The notes: a model not told the origin generated them from the letters alone. Shown: positions 1 through 5,392, numbered from the stretch's first letter. The stretch: DNA of 12,701 bases from an uncultured Eubacteriales bacterium (GCA_900553545.1 USDP01000030.1:1-12701), one strand, 5' to 3'. A program made the numbers and translations.

Positions 1-11
1 AGTTTTGAGCC

Positions 12-692
12 TCATGGTGTGTAGAAGAGGATGCTCAGGGCGATGAAGATCTGGGCCATGTAATAGAGCACGTGGAGGACGGCATTGCGGTAGGGGCTGT
101 CGTTCCGGCCGAAGGAGAGAACAACGAGCATATTGTCACTCAGGCTGAAGCAGAGTCCGCCGAGGAAGAACATGAACAGTGCGCGATCACTCGTCAGCAG
201 CACGCCGGTCAGCGAACAGGCCGCGACGAAGATCACACACCCGATATAGATCACGCCGAGCGGCATGATCTTCCCAGCCTTGACCTCCATTGCATGGGAA
301 TAGAAGCCCGCGACGGCCAGCGCGACGAGCGTGATCGGAATGGCATAGGTCCAGGCGCGCGGGGCAGCCGTGAGCACGGCGAGGATGTAGAGCACGTGAC
401 CGGCAAAGAACGCGAGCGTGCCGGAGACGAAGCAGAGGTCGTGCGTTTTCTTGCTCAGATAGCGCAGCGCGAGCAGCAGATCGCCCAGCATCCCGAGCGC
501 CAGACCGATGACGACATAGATCGCATAGACGCTCTGTCCGCGCAGGCGCGTGCAGTGGATGCCGAGCAGGACAAACAGCAGAGAGGCTGTTGTTTTCAGA
601 ATGATGCTTGCCACATTGCGCCGCCGGTAGGACTGCATGATGAACAGCGTCTCTAAGATCGCCCCAGCTGCGATGAGGAGGATCGATAACAT
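12..692 (-). CDS. YhhN/TMEM86-family integral membrane protein (lysoplasmalogenase-like)
   Basis: A 226-residue, very hydrophobic protein with about eight predicted membrane segments and short charged loops, which is the usual size and shape of the YhhN family. Visible family-type motifs are a Gly-Asp pair at the end of a helix (G70-D71), a G-x7-H helix (G91 to H99), a Ser-Asp pair (S185-D186) and a final helix with H207, Y210, Y211 and Q214. Characterised eukaryotic relatives (TMEM86) cleave the vinyl-ether bond of lysoplasmalogens. Whether this bacterial copy does the same is not shown by the sequence. The ATG at 692 is preceded by AAGGAGA with a 6-base spacer, and a consensus promoter lies just upstream, so the start is secure. 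It is divergent from nadE and nothing co-transcribed is visible before the window edge. Family call is confident; substrate is not. Confidence 0.85.
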   Translation of the reverse strand: MLSILLIAAGAILETLFIMQSYRRRNVASIILKTTASLLFVLLGIHCTRLRGQSVYAIYVVIGLALGMLGDLLLALRYLSKKTHDLCFVSGTLAFFAGHVLYILAVLTAAPRAWTYAIPITLVALAVAGFYSHAMEVKAGKIMPLGVIYIGCVIFVAACSLTGVLLTSDRALFMFFLGGLCFSLSDNMLVVLSFGRNDSPYRNAVLHVLYYMAQIFIALSILFYTP

Positions 693-721
693 GAGCAGTC
701 TCCTTCCGTTTTCTCGATTTT

Positions 722-750
722 ATCATATCACAGGCGGGAAAAGCTGTCAA
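722..750 (-). promoter_or_regulatory. Sigma-A promoter of the YhhN-family gene
   Basis: Reading the minus strand, TTGACA (745-750) is followed after exactly 17 bases by TATGAT (722-727). Transcription would start near 715 and give a leader of about 20 bases. The -35 box lies inside the palindrome at 743-775. Confidence 0.8.
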
Positions 751-775
751 TTTCGTCGGAAAAGAAATTGACAGC
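743..775. promoter_or_regulatory. Perfect 12-bp palindrome between divergent promoters, candidate operator
   Basis: GCTGTCAATTTC (743-754) and GAAATTGACAGC (764-775) are exact reverse complements separated by 9 bases. Each arm holds the complete -35 hexamer of one divergent promoter. Two facing TTGACA boxes explain only six bases per arm, and the matching flanks extend the symmetry to twelve. A protein bound here would cover both -35 boxes and control both genes. The regulator is unknown, and chance plus -35 conservation remains possible. Confidence 0.5.
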
Positions 776-796
776 GGCGGCGCGATGGCGTAAGAT
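768..796 (+). promoter_or_regulatory. Sigma-A promoter of nadE
   Basis: TTGACA (768-773), a 17-base spacer and TAAGAT (791-796). The predicted transcript starts near 803, about 23 bases before the nadE ATG, and includes the ribosome site AAGGAGG at 810-816. Confidence 0.75.
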
Positions 797-825
797 AGAA
801 AAAACGACCAAGGAGGCGCAATACC

Positions 826-1554
826 ATGCGTGATTATGCGGTAGAATTGGAAAAACGGGTGGCGTTCATCCAGGACGTGCTGAGCAAGTCCGGCGCGAAG
901 GGCATTGTCTTCGGCAACTCCGGCGGCAAGGATTCCGCCCTCGTCGGGATCCTCTGCAAAAAGGCGTGTGACAACACCGTCGGTATCATGATGCCGTGCG
1001 AGTCGAAGCGGAACTTCGGCATTGACATGGACGACGGCGGAGAGGTGGCAAAGCAGTTCGGCATTGAAAATCGCACCGTTGACATCACCGAGACGAAGCA
1101 GACGCTGGTCAAGGCGCTCAGTCAGGTGACGGAGCTGAACCAGCAGGCCCTGACCAACATCAACCCGCGCCTCCGGATGGCGACGGTCTATGCCGTGGCT
1201 GCGGCGGAGGGCCGTCTTGTGGCCGGAACGGGCAACCGCTCCGAGGCGTACATGGGCTACTTCACAAAGTGGGGCGACGGCGCATACGATCTCAACCCGA
1301 TCGCCGATCTGACCGTTACCGAGATCTACGAGTTCCTCCGCTATCTGAACGCGCCGCAGAGCATCATTGACAAGGCTCCGTCTGCCGGCCTCTTCGAGGG
1401 GCAGACCGACGAGGCCGAGATGGGCGTGACCTACGCGGCGATCGACCGCTTCCTTCTGACCGGTGAGGGAGAGGAAGCTGACCTTGCGATCATCGACCGG
1501 TTCCACAAGCGCTCGGAGCATAAGCGCACCGGCGCAGCCACCTATCAGGGATAA
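826..1554 (+). CDS. nadE: NH3-dependent NAD+ synthetase
   Basis: NadE adenylates nicotinic acid adenine dinucleotide with ATP and amidates it to NAD+, the last step of NAD synthesis, in the cytoplasm. The 242-residue protein has the ATP-pyrophosphatase P-loop SGGKDS at residues 32-37, the GTGNRSE segment at 134-140 followed by YFTKWGDGAYDLNPI, and the conserved APSAGLFEGQTDE stretch (184-196) that forms a substrate loop in the family. There is no N-terminal nitrilase-type glutaminase domain, so it belongs to the ammonia-using class. The ATG is preceded by AAGGAGG with a 9-base spacer. It has its own promoter and an intrinsic terminator just after the stop, so it looks monocistronic. No other NAD gene is present in the window. 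Confidence 0.96.
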   Translation: MRDYAVELEKRVAFIQDVLSKSGAKGIVFGNSGGKDSALVGILCKKACDNTVGIMMPCESKRNFGIDMDDGGEVAKQFGIENRTVDITETKQTLVKALSQVTELNQQALTNINPRLRMATVYAVAAAEGRLVAGTGNRSEAYMGYFTKWGDGAYDLNPIADLTVTEIYEFLRYLNAPQSIIDKAPSAGLFEGQTDEAEMGVTYAAIDRFLLTGEGEEADLAIIDRFHKRSEHKRTGAATYQG

Positions 1555-1561
1555 AATCGAC

Positions 1562-1592
1562 GAACACCGCCCGGGAGGGCGGTGTTCTTGTG
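1562..1592 (+). terminator. Intrinsic terminator after nadE
   Basis: GAACACCGCCC (1562-1572) pairs perfectly with GGGCGGTGTTC (1577-1587) around a GGGA loop, eight bases after the nadE stop. The following tract is T-rich but interrupted by G, so efficiency is uncertain. Confidence 0.8.
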
Positions 1593-1644
1593 TGTTTCAT
1601 ATATTTAGGGGCGACCATTGATTGCCCATGTTTTTGCGCCCCCA

Positions 1645-1678
1645 TTCTTTTCTTTCTCTTTTCGGAGAAAGAAAAGAA
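1645..1678. repeat. 14-bp perfect inverted repeat, pyrimidine/purine hairpin (left copy)
   Basis: TTCTTTTCTTTCTC (1645-1658) pairs exactly with GAGAAAGAAAAGAA (1665-1678) across a 6-base loop. One arm is all pyrimidine and the other all purine. It has no T-run after it on the plus strand, so it is not a normal terminator. Confidence 0.8.
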
Positions 1679-1712
1679 CTGCCGCGCCCGGTGAAGAAAA
1701 GAAAGGAGACGA

Positions 1713-1740
1713 CCAGAGAACCTTTCGGATGGTTCTCTGG
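1713..1740. repeat. 10-bp perfect inverted repeat in the hairpin element
   Basis: CCAGAGAACC (1713-1722) pairs exactly with GGTTCTCTGG (1731-1740) around an 8-base loop. It is preceded by CGA and followed by ACT, as is the smaller hairpin at 1753-1769, so the two look like diverged tandem units. Confidence 0.75.
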
Positions 1741-1752
1741 ACTCTCCATCGA

Positions 1753-1769
1753 CCAGAGCCTTGCTCTGG
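1753..1769. repeat. 7-bp perfect inverted repeat, second tandem unit
   Basis: CCAGAGC (1753-1759) pairs with GCTCTGG (1763-1769) around CTT. It shares its CGACCAGAG beginning and CTCTGGACT end with the hairpin at 1713-1740. Confidence 0.65.
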
Positions 1770-1882
1770 ACTTGCGGCGTATGGAAGTCTTGGCTTTTGC
1801 CGTATTCGCAGGCAGAGAAATGAGCGCCATCAGCAAGATCGCGTGCGGCACGGGAAGTGCTTCCGGTTTTGCATGGCCCGCT

Positions 1883-1913
1883 TTCTTTTCTTTCTGAAGG
1901 AGAAAGAAAAGGA
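1883..1913. repeat. 11-bp perfect inverted repeat, pyrimidine/purine hairpin (right copy)
   Basis: CTTTTCTTTCT (1885-1895) pairs exactly with AGAAAGAAAAG (1901-1911), with a further G-T and T-A pair outside, around GAAGG. The arms nearly match those of 1645-1678, placing related hairpins at both ends of the element. Confidence 0.75.
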
Positions 1914-1960
1914 CGGTTTCAAAAATGTGAGCCTACCTGCTATGGTGGGAAAGATGAGGG

Positions 1961-1989
1961 TTGCATCAGGCGGGATCTCCTGATAAAAT
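1961..1989 (+). promoter_or_regulatory. Probable promoter of the NUDIX-DUF523 operon
   Basis: TTGCAT (1961-1966), a 17-base spacer and TAAAAT (1984-1989). The predicted start is only about 15 bases before the ATG, leaving room for the ribosome site AAAAGGAGG at 1995-2003. A 6-bp inverted repeat (ATCAGG 1965-1970, CCTGAT 1979-1984) lies within the spacer. Confidence 0.55.
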
Positions 1990-2010
1990 GGGGGAAAAGG
2001 AGGCGGGCGG

Positions 2011-2478
2011 ATGAAACAGACGACGCTTTGCTATCTCGAACAGGACGGGCGCTATCTGATGCTGCACCGCGTCCGCAAGGCACACGACGAGAACCACGAC
2101 AAGTGGATCGGCGTGGGCGGAAAATTTGAAGACCGCGAAAGCCCCGAGGACTGCGCGCGGCGCGAGGTGCTGGAGGAGACTGGCCTGACATTGACAGATT
2201 ACCGCTACTGCGGGATCATCACGTTCGTCTCCGACCAGTGGGAGACGGAATACATGCACCTGTTCCACGCGACGGGCTTCACCGGCGCGCTGCGCGAGTG
2301 CGACGAGGGCGTGCTCGAATGGGTGCCGATTGAACAGATCAACGCGCTGCCCGCGTGGGAGGGCGACAAGATCTTCCTCGCCCTGATGCAGCAGAACAGG
2401 CCGTTTTTCTCGCTGAAGCTCGTCTACGAGGGCGAGCATCTGGCCGAAGCCGTCCTGGACGGAGAAAGGATCCGATGA
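2011..2478 (+). CDS. NUDIX hydrolase, MutT/8-oxo-dGTP diphosphatase-like
   Basis: A 155-residue single-domain NUDIX protein. The full NUDIX box G-x5-E-x7-R-E-U-x-E-E-x-G-U is present, running from G37 and E43 through R51-E52 and E55-E56 to G58-L59, so the metal-binding helix is intact. The N-terminus (TTLCYLEQDGRYLMLHR) and the KWIGVGGKFE lead-in match the clostridial group usually annotated as 8-oxo-dGTP diphosphatase. That role would cleanse oxidised nucleotides, but NUDIX substrates cannot be assigned safely from sequence. There is no DNA-binding domain, so it is not an NrtR-type regulator. The ATG has AAAAGGAGG with a 7-base spacer. The stop overlaps the next gene by ATGA, implying translational coupling with the DUF523 protein. 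Confidence 0.9.
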   Translation: MKQTTLCYLEQDGRYLMLHRVRKAHDENHDKWIGVGGKFEDRESPEDCARREVLEETGLTLTDYRYCGIITFVSDQWETEYMHLFHATGFTGALRECDEGVLEWVPIEQINALPAWEGDKIFLALMQQNRPFFSLKLVYEGEHLAEAVLDGERIR

Positions 2479-2942
2479 TGGAGCATTTATTGATCAGCGC
2501 GTGCCTGCTCGGCGCGCAGTGCCGCTACGACGGACAGAGCAAGCCGGTATTGGAGATGGTGGCGCTTTCGGAGCAGTTTGACCTTGTGCCGCTCTGCCCG
2601 GAGCAGCTCGGCGGTCTGCCGACGCCGCGCACCCCGGCGGAGCGCATCGAGGATCGCGTGATGACGAAGGATGGGCGCGACGTGACGGCCGAATACCGGC
2701 ACGGCGCGGAACAGGCGCTGCATCTCGCGCGCCTCTGCGGCTGTAAGATTGCGCTGTTGAAGGAGCGCAGCCCAAGCTGCGGCTCCGGCACGATCTACGA
2801 CGGGACGTTCACCGGCGGGCTGACCGCGGGCGACGGCGTGACGGCGGCGCTGCTGCGGGAAAACGGCATCACGGTCTACGGCGAGAGCGAGATCGGGCGG
2901 CTGCTCGAAGAGCATGGCCAGCCCATGGAAGCAATGTTTTGA
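2475..2942 (+). CDS. DUF523 family protein
   Basis: A 155-residue protein of the DUF523 family, whose biochemical role is not established to my knowledge. Family hallmarks are visible: SACLLGAQCRYDG near the N-terminus, LCPEQLGGLPTPR in the middle, and LKERSPSCGSGTIYDGTFTG in the C-terminal half. The several conserved cysteines (in CLLGAQC, LCPEQ and SCGSG) suggest metal or redox chemistry, which is inference. The ATG at 2475 overlaps the NUDIX stop; a second in-frame ATG at 2478 is also possible. Sequence upstream (GGAGAAAGGA, 2461-2470) serves either start. It shares an operon with the NUDIX gene and ends at a strong terminator facing the nifU gene. Confidence 0.88.
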   Translation: MMEHLLISACLLGAQCRYDGQSKPVLEMVALSEQFDLVPLCPEQLGGLPTPRTPAERIEDRVMTKDGRDVTAEYRHGAEQALHLARLCGCKIALLKERSPSCGSGTIYDGTFTGGLTAGDGVTAALLRENGITVYGESEIGRLLEEHGQPMEAMF

Positions 2943-2947
2943 AAATC

Positions 2948-2982
2948 AAAAACCTGCGAACCGGACGGTTCGCAGGTTTTTT
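2948..2982. terminator. Bidirectional intrinsic terminator
   Basis: AACCTGCGAACC (2951-2962) pairs perfectly with GGTTCGCAGGTT (2967-2978) around GGAC. An A-run on the left and a T-run on the right make it work in both directions. It separates the convergent DUF523 gene and nifS-nifU operon. Confidence 0.9.
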
Positions 2983-2986
2983 GAGG

Positions 2987-3421
2987 TTAGACCATGCGGC
3001 AGGACTCGCAGTCCTCCTGCTTTGGGAACTTCGACTTGTCGTAGGGGATATTGTTGCGCTCGTAATAGTCCTGCACGGCGGATTTGACGGCCTCTTCGGC
3101 CAGCACGGAGCAGTGCAGCTTGTGCGCGGGCAGACCGCCCAGCGCGTCGACGACCTCTTTGTTCGTCAGGGCCAGCGCCTCTTCGACAGTTTTGCCCTTG
3201 ATCATCTCGGTCGCGATGGAGGACGAGGCGATGGCGCTGCCGCAGCCAAACGTCTCGAACTTGACGTCCTCGATGCGGTCGTCCTTGATCTTGAGGTACA
3301 TCTTCATGATGTCGCCGCACTTTGCGTTGCCGACCTCGCCGACGCCGTTCGCGTCCGGGAGTTCACCGACGTTGCGGGGGTTGCGGAAATGATCCATGAC
3401 GGTTTCGGTATATAAAGCCAT
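2987..3421 (-). CDS. nifU: NifU/IscU-type Fe-S cluster scaffold (Clostridium type)
   Basis: A 144-residue scaffold on which [2Fe-2S]/[4Fe-4S] clusters are built from iron and the sulfur delivered by NifS. The three ligand cysteines are present: C35 in AKCGD with its conserved D37, C60 in TFGCGSA, and C104 in KLHCS, with H103 beside it. Only the IscU-like domain exists; the ferredoxin and Nfu domains of full-length nitrogenase NifU are absent, so the name does not imply nitrogen fixation. An extra C-terminal CxxC (C138, C141) lies outside the IscU core. The ATG has AAAGGAG with a 9-base spacer. It begins 21 bases after the nifS stop, in one operon, and ends at the bidirectional terminator. Confidence 0.95.
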   Translation of the reverse strand: MALYTETVMDHFRNPRNVGELPDANGVGEVGNAKCGDIMKMYLKIKDDRIEDVKFETFGCGSAIASSSIATEMIKGKTVEEALALTNKEVVDALGGLPAHKLHCSVLAEEAVKSAVQDYYERNNIPYDKSKFPKQEDCESCRMV

Positions 3422-3442
3422 AATTCAGCACTCCTTTCGATG

Positions 3443-4633
3443 TTACGCCAGCACAAAGCTGCGCTTGCCGTTCACGAGATCCTGCCACACCGGGGACATG
3501 CCGCGGAGATATTCCACGACCTCGGGGATGGCCTTCAGCATATAGTCCACTTCTTCCTCGGTGTTCCACTCGCTGAGGCTCAGGCGCAGCGAGCCGTGCG
3601 CGACCTCATGCGGCCGCCCGATGGCGAGCAGCACGTGGCTCGGGTCGAGCGAACCGGAGGTGCAGGCGCTGCCGGAGCTGGCGCAGATGCCCTTGTCGTC
3701 GAGCAGAAGCAGCAGGCTCTCGCCCTCGATGCCCTCGAAGCAGAAGTTTACATTGCCGGGCAGACGGTGGACAGGATCGCCGTTGAGGATACTGTGCGGG
3801 ATCTTGGCGAGGCCCGCGATCAGCTTGTCCCGCAGGGCGGAGACCTTCACGGCATTCTCGTCGATGTGCTCGCACATGTCCTTCAGCGCCGCGGCCATGC
3901 CGACGATGCCGGGGATGTTCTCGGTGCCAGCACGCTTGCCGCGCTCCTGTGCGCCGCCCTCGATGATGTTCGTGAGAATGATGCCCTTGCGCGCATAGAG
4001 CACGCCGACGCCCTTCGGCCCGTGGAACTTGTGGCCGGAGAGGGAGAGCATGTCGATGTTCTGCTCCTGCACGTTGATGTGCAGATGGCCCGCTGCCTGC
4101 ACGGCGTCGGTATGGAAGAGGACGCCCGCTTCTTTGCAGACTGCACCGATTTCTGCGATGGGCAGCACAGAGCCGATCTCGTTGTTGGCGTACATGATGG
4201 TCACGAGGCAGGTGTCTGGGCGGATGGCTGCCTTGACCTGCTCGGCGGTGACGGTGCCGATCTCGCCGACCGGCAGCAGCTCGACCTCAAAGCCCTCTTT
4301 TTCGAGCTTTTTCAGCGTGTGCAGCACAGCATGGTGCTCAAACGCGGTGGAAATGATGTGCTTTTTGCCCTTCTTCGCGCCGAGCCGCGCGGCAGAGACG
4401 ATGGCCTGATTGTCAGCCTCACTGCCGCCGGAGGTGAAGTAAATATCGCGCGCCTGACAGCCGAGACAGGCTGCGACGGTCTCACGTGCCGCCTGAAGCG
4501 TCTCCGCGGCCTTCTGGCCGACGGAATGCAGGCTCGAGGGATTGCCGTAGACGTCCGTCAGACACGGCAGCATCGCGTCGAGCGCGACCTGGCTGGGCTT
4601 CGTCGTGGCGGCGTTGTCCGCATAAACAAACAT
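3443..4633 (-). CDS. nifS: Cysteine desulfurase NifS
   Basis: A 396-residue PLP enzyme converting cysteine to alanine and handing persulfide sulfur to the NifU scaffold. Visible features are the N-terminal YADNAATT, the ligand region with H101, the cofactor lysine K202 in SLSGHKFHGPKG, and the persulfide-forming C324 in SSGSACTSG. The start at 4633 is chosen because MFVYADNAATT is the family N-terminus and AAGGAGG lies 7 bases upstream. A longer frame with an ATG at 4720 would begin upstream of the predicted transcription start. It lies downstream of the Rrf2-type regulator on the same strand but has its own promoter with an overlapping candidate operator. No hscA, hscB, ferredoxin or iscA accompanies it, so this is the reduced clostridial ISC set. 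Confidence 0.96.
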   Translation of the reverse strand: MFVYADNAATTKPSQVALDAMLPCLTDVYGNPSSLHSVGQKAAETLQAARETVAACLGCQARDIYFTSGGSEADNQAIVSAARLGAKKGKKHIISTAFEHHAVLHTLKKLEKEGFEVELLPVGEIGTVTAEQVKAAIRPDTCLVTIMYANNEIGSVLPIAEIGAVCKEAGVLFHTDAVQAAGHLHINVQEQNIDMLSLSGHKFHGPKGVGVLYARKGIILTNIIEGGAQERGKRAGTENIPGIVGMAAALKDMCEHIDENAVKVSALRDKLIAGLAKIPHSILNGDPVHRLPGNVNFCFEGIEGESLLLLLDDKGICASSGSACTSGSLDPSHVLLAIGRPHEVAHGSLRLSLSEWNTEEEVDYMLKAIPEVVEYLRGMSPVWQDLVNGKRSFVLA

Positions 4634-4640
4634 GGAATGA

Positions 4641-4647
4641 CCTCCTT
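4641..4647 (-). promoter_or_regulatory. Ribosome binding site fixing the nifS start
   Basis: AAGGAGG on the minus strand, 7 bases from the ATG at 4633. It decides the short start over the longer in-frame one at 4720. Confidence 0.85.
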
Positions 4648-4655
4648 GGGATACG

Positions 4656-4683
4656 GGCGGCGCCGCACCTGGCCGCAGCCGCC
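4656..4683 (-). other. Possible GC-rich hairpin in the nifS leader
   Basis: In the roughly 70-base leader of nifS, GGCGGC and GCCGCC arms (4678-4683 and 4656-4661) could pair around a 16-base GC-rich loop just before the ribosome site. The stem is short and the surroundings are GC-rich, so it may be incidental. Confidence 0.25.
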
Positions 4684-4708
4684 TAAAACATAGTTTTTTT
4701 ATGGGTTT

Positions 4709-4736
4709 ATCATAGCACAAAAACCTACTTTGTCAA
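4709..4736 (-). promoter_or_regulatory. Promoter of nifS-nifU
   Basis: On the minus strand TTGACA (4731-4736), a 16-base spacer and TATGAT (4709-4714). The -35 box is enclosed by the inverted repeat at 4721-4743, so a protein bound there would block RNA polymerase. Confidence 0.8.
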
Positions 4737-4743
4737 TAGGTTT
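4721..4743. promoter_or_regulatory. Candidate Rrf2/IscR operator at the nifS promoter
   Basis: AAACCTA (4721-4727) and TAGGTTT (4737-4743) are perfect inverted arms with a 9-base spacer. The same arm sequence and spacer recur at 5228-5250 in front of the regulator gene. The length fits a dimeric winged-helix Rrf2 protein. Confidence 0.7.
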
Positions 4744-4763
4744 ATGGAAACAACATAAAATAT

Positions 4764-5204
4764 TTACTTTTTCACGCTTGGGCAGCCGCCGATCTCGGCG
4801 CCGCCGTCGAGCAGGCTTGTCAGCGTGACTTCGTCGAGATAGCCACAGATCAGGGACTCTAATTTTTCCCAGACCGGCAGCGTCCGGCACGATCCCGCCT
4901 TCGGGCAGGGCGTGGCTCCGGCCTCCAGACAGGATACCGGCGCGAGCGAACCCTCGGCCAGCCGCAGAATTTCGCCGACGGAATAGTCGCACGGCTTGCG
5001 CGCAAGGCGATAGCCGCCGCCCTTGCCGCGCTGCCCTTCAACAAGTCCGGCTCTGGCCAGCGTGGAGATGATGCTCTCCAGATATTTTTCCGACGCCTCC
5101 TGCCGTTCGGCGATTGCGGGAAGCGGAATAAAGGCCCCCGGCTCCTGCTGGGCCAGATCGAGCATGATGCGCAGCGCATAGCGCCCCTTGGTGGAAATCA
5201 GCAT
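4764..5204 (-). CDS. Rrf2-family transcriptional regulator, IscR-like
   Basis: A 146-residue Rrf2 regulator, normal length. Residues 1-70 form the winged helix: MLISTKGRYALRIMLDLA, a recognition-helix segment (EKYLESIISTLARAGLVEG) and the wing GKGGGYRLAR. Three cysteines, C92, C100 and C106, sit where IscR binds a [2Fe-2S] cluster. The gap between the first two is seven residues, two more than in E. coli IscR, so cluster binding is likely but not proven. This separates it from CymR-like Rrf2 proteins, which lack these cysteines. The ATG has GAGGGAG with an 8-base spacer. It lies upstream of nifS-nifU on the same strand, and matching inverted repeats overlap both promoters. I infer that it senses Fe-S status and represses itself and nifSU. 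Confidence 0.92.
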   Translation of the reverse strand: MLISTKGRYALRIMLDLAQQEPGAFIPLPAIAERQEASEKYLESIISTLARAGLVEGQRGKGGGYRLARKPCDYSVGEILRLAEGSLAPVSCLEAGATPCPKAGSCRTLPVWEKLESLICGYLDEVTLTSLLDGGAEIGGCPSVKK

Positions 5205-5227
5205 AAAAAAGACTCCCTCAGATTGAT

Positions 5228-5250
5228 AAACCTAGTATACCACTATGTTT
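5228..5250. promoter_or_regulatory. Candidate autoregulatory Rrf2/IscR operator
   Basis: AAACCTA (5228-5234), 9 bases, then TATGTTT (5244-5250); one mismatch breaks the symmetry. The symmetry extends outward to 10-base arms (5225-5234 and 5244-5253). It overlaps the -10 box of the regulator's own promoter and matches the nifS site in arm sequence and spacing. Confidence 0.7.
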
Positions 5251-5262
5251 ATCGTTTATCAA
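5234..5262 (-). promoter_or_regulatory. Promoter of the Rrf2-type regulator
   Basis: On the minus strand TTGATA (5257-5262), exactly 17 bases, then TATACT (5234-5239). The transcript would start near 5227, giving a leader of about 23 bases. Confidence 0.8.
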
Positions 5263-5289
5263 GCATCCGGCGGAAAAACGCCGGATGAC

Positions 5290-5317
5290 TTGACAAATGA
5301 AAAAAGATACATATTAT
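5290..5317 (+). promoter_or_regulatory. Promoter of ktrB-ktrA
   Basis: TTGACA (5290-5295), a 16-base spacer and TATTAT (5312-5317), in a locally AT-rich stretch. The predicted transcript begins near 5324. It is divergent from the Rrf2-type regulator. Confidence 0.7.
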
Positions 5318-5328
5318 TATAAAATATC

Positions 5329-5384
5329 AAGGCGAGACCGCAGGATTGTCGGAAAAGATCCGCCGAAGCGCGCGGTGTTGCCTT
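5329..5384 (+). promoter_or_regulatory. Possible structured leader before ktrB
   Basis: AAGGC (5329-5333) can pair with GCCTT (5380-5384), and ACCGC (5337-5341) with GCGGT (5372-5376), separated by a symmetric 3x3 internal loop. Inside, TCGG/CCGA (5349-5352, 5363-5366) competes with GGAT/ATCC (5343-5346, 5358-5361). The outer helix ends directly against the ribosome site at 5385. The structure spans almost the whole predicted leader. It is too short for a ydaO c-di-AMP riboswitch, and it may simply be an unstructured leader. Confidence 0.35.
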
Positions 5385-5392
5385 AAAGGAGG
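5385..5392 (+). promoter_or_regulatory. Ribosome binding site supporting a TTG start for ktrB
   Basis: AAAGGAGG lies 6 bases before the TTG at 5399. No in-frame ATG lies near enough to use it. Confidence 0.75.

Larger units (their letters stand above)
1608..1920. repeat. Non-coding composite of hairpins, probable dispersed palindromic element
   Basis: This stretch lies between the nadE terminator and the NUDIX promoter and holds no convincing gene. Its open frames have no good ribosome site, overlap each other on both strands and are dominated by Phe/Ser/Arg/Lys low-complexity. It instead contains four perfect inverted repeats: a pyrimidine/purine hairpin at 1645-1678, two related CCAGAG...CTCTGG hairpins at 1713-1740 and 1753-1769, and a second pyrimidine/purine hairpin at 1883-1913 nearly identical to the first. 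The outer pair thus brackets the inner pair. Base composition is less GC-rich than the flanking genes. This arrangement resembles REP/MITE-like non-coding repeats spread through some clostridial genomes. Copy number cannot be seen from one window. The outer boundaries are approximate. Confidence 0.6.

Noticed and set aside
187..1521. Long minus-strand open frame (about 444 codons) across yhhN and antisense to nadE
   Set aside because: It runs opposite to a clear NadE and in another frame of the YhhN gene, has arginine/alanine-rich composition typical of GC-rich shadow frames, and has no motif.
1645..1913. CRISPR array
   Set aside because: The repeated hairpins differ in sequence and spacing and are palindromic units, with no regular repeat-spacer pattern and no cas gene.
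1597..1983. Several short open frames on both strands in the hairpin element
   Set aside because: They overlap each other, lack ribosome sites, and their composition simply translates the purine/pyrimidine hairpins.
2011..2478. NUDIX protein as an NrtR-type NAD regulator controlling nadE
   Set aside because: It has only the NUDIX domain, an intact catalytic box and no winged helix.
2987..4633. Nitrogen-fixation genes
   Set aside because: The nifS/nifU names refer to the clostridial housekeeping Fe-S system; no nitrogenase gene is present and NifU has only the scaffold domain.
3440..4693. 417-codon plus-strand open frame antisense to nifS
   Set aside because: NifS on the other strand has all catalytic residues and a strong ribosome site; the antisense frame is a by-product of GC-rich third positions.
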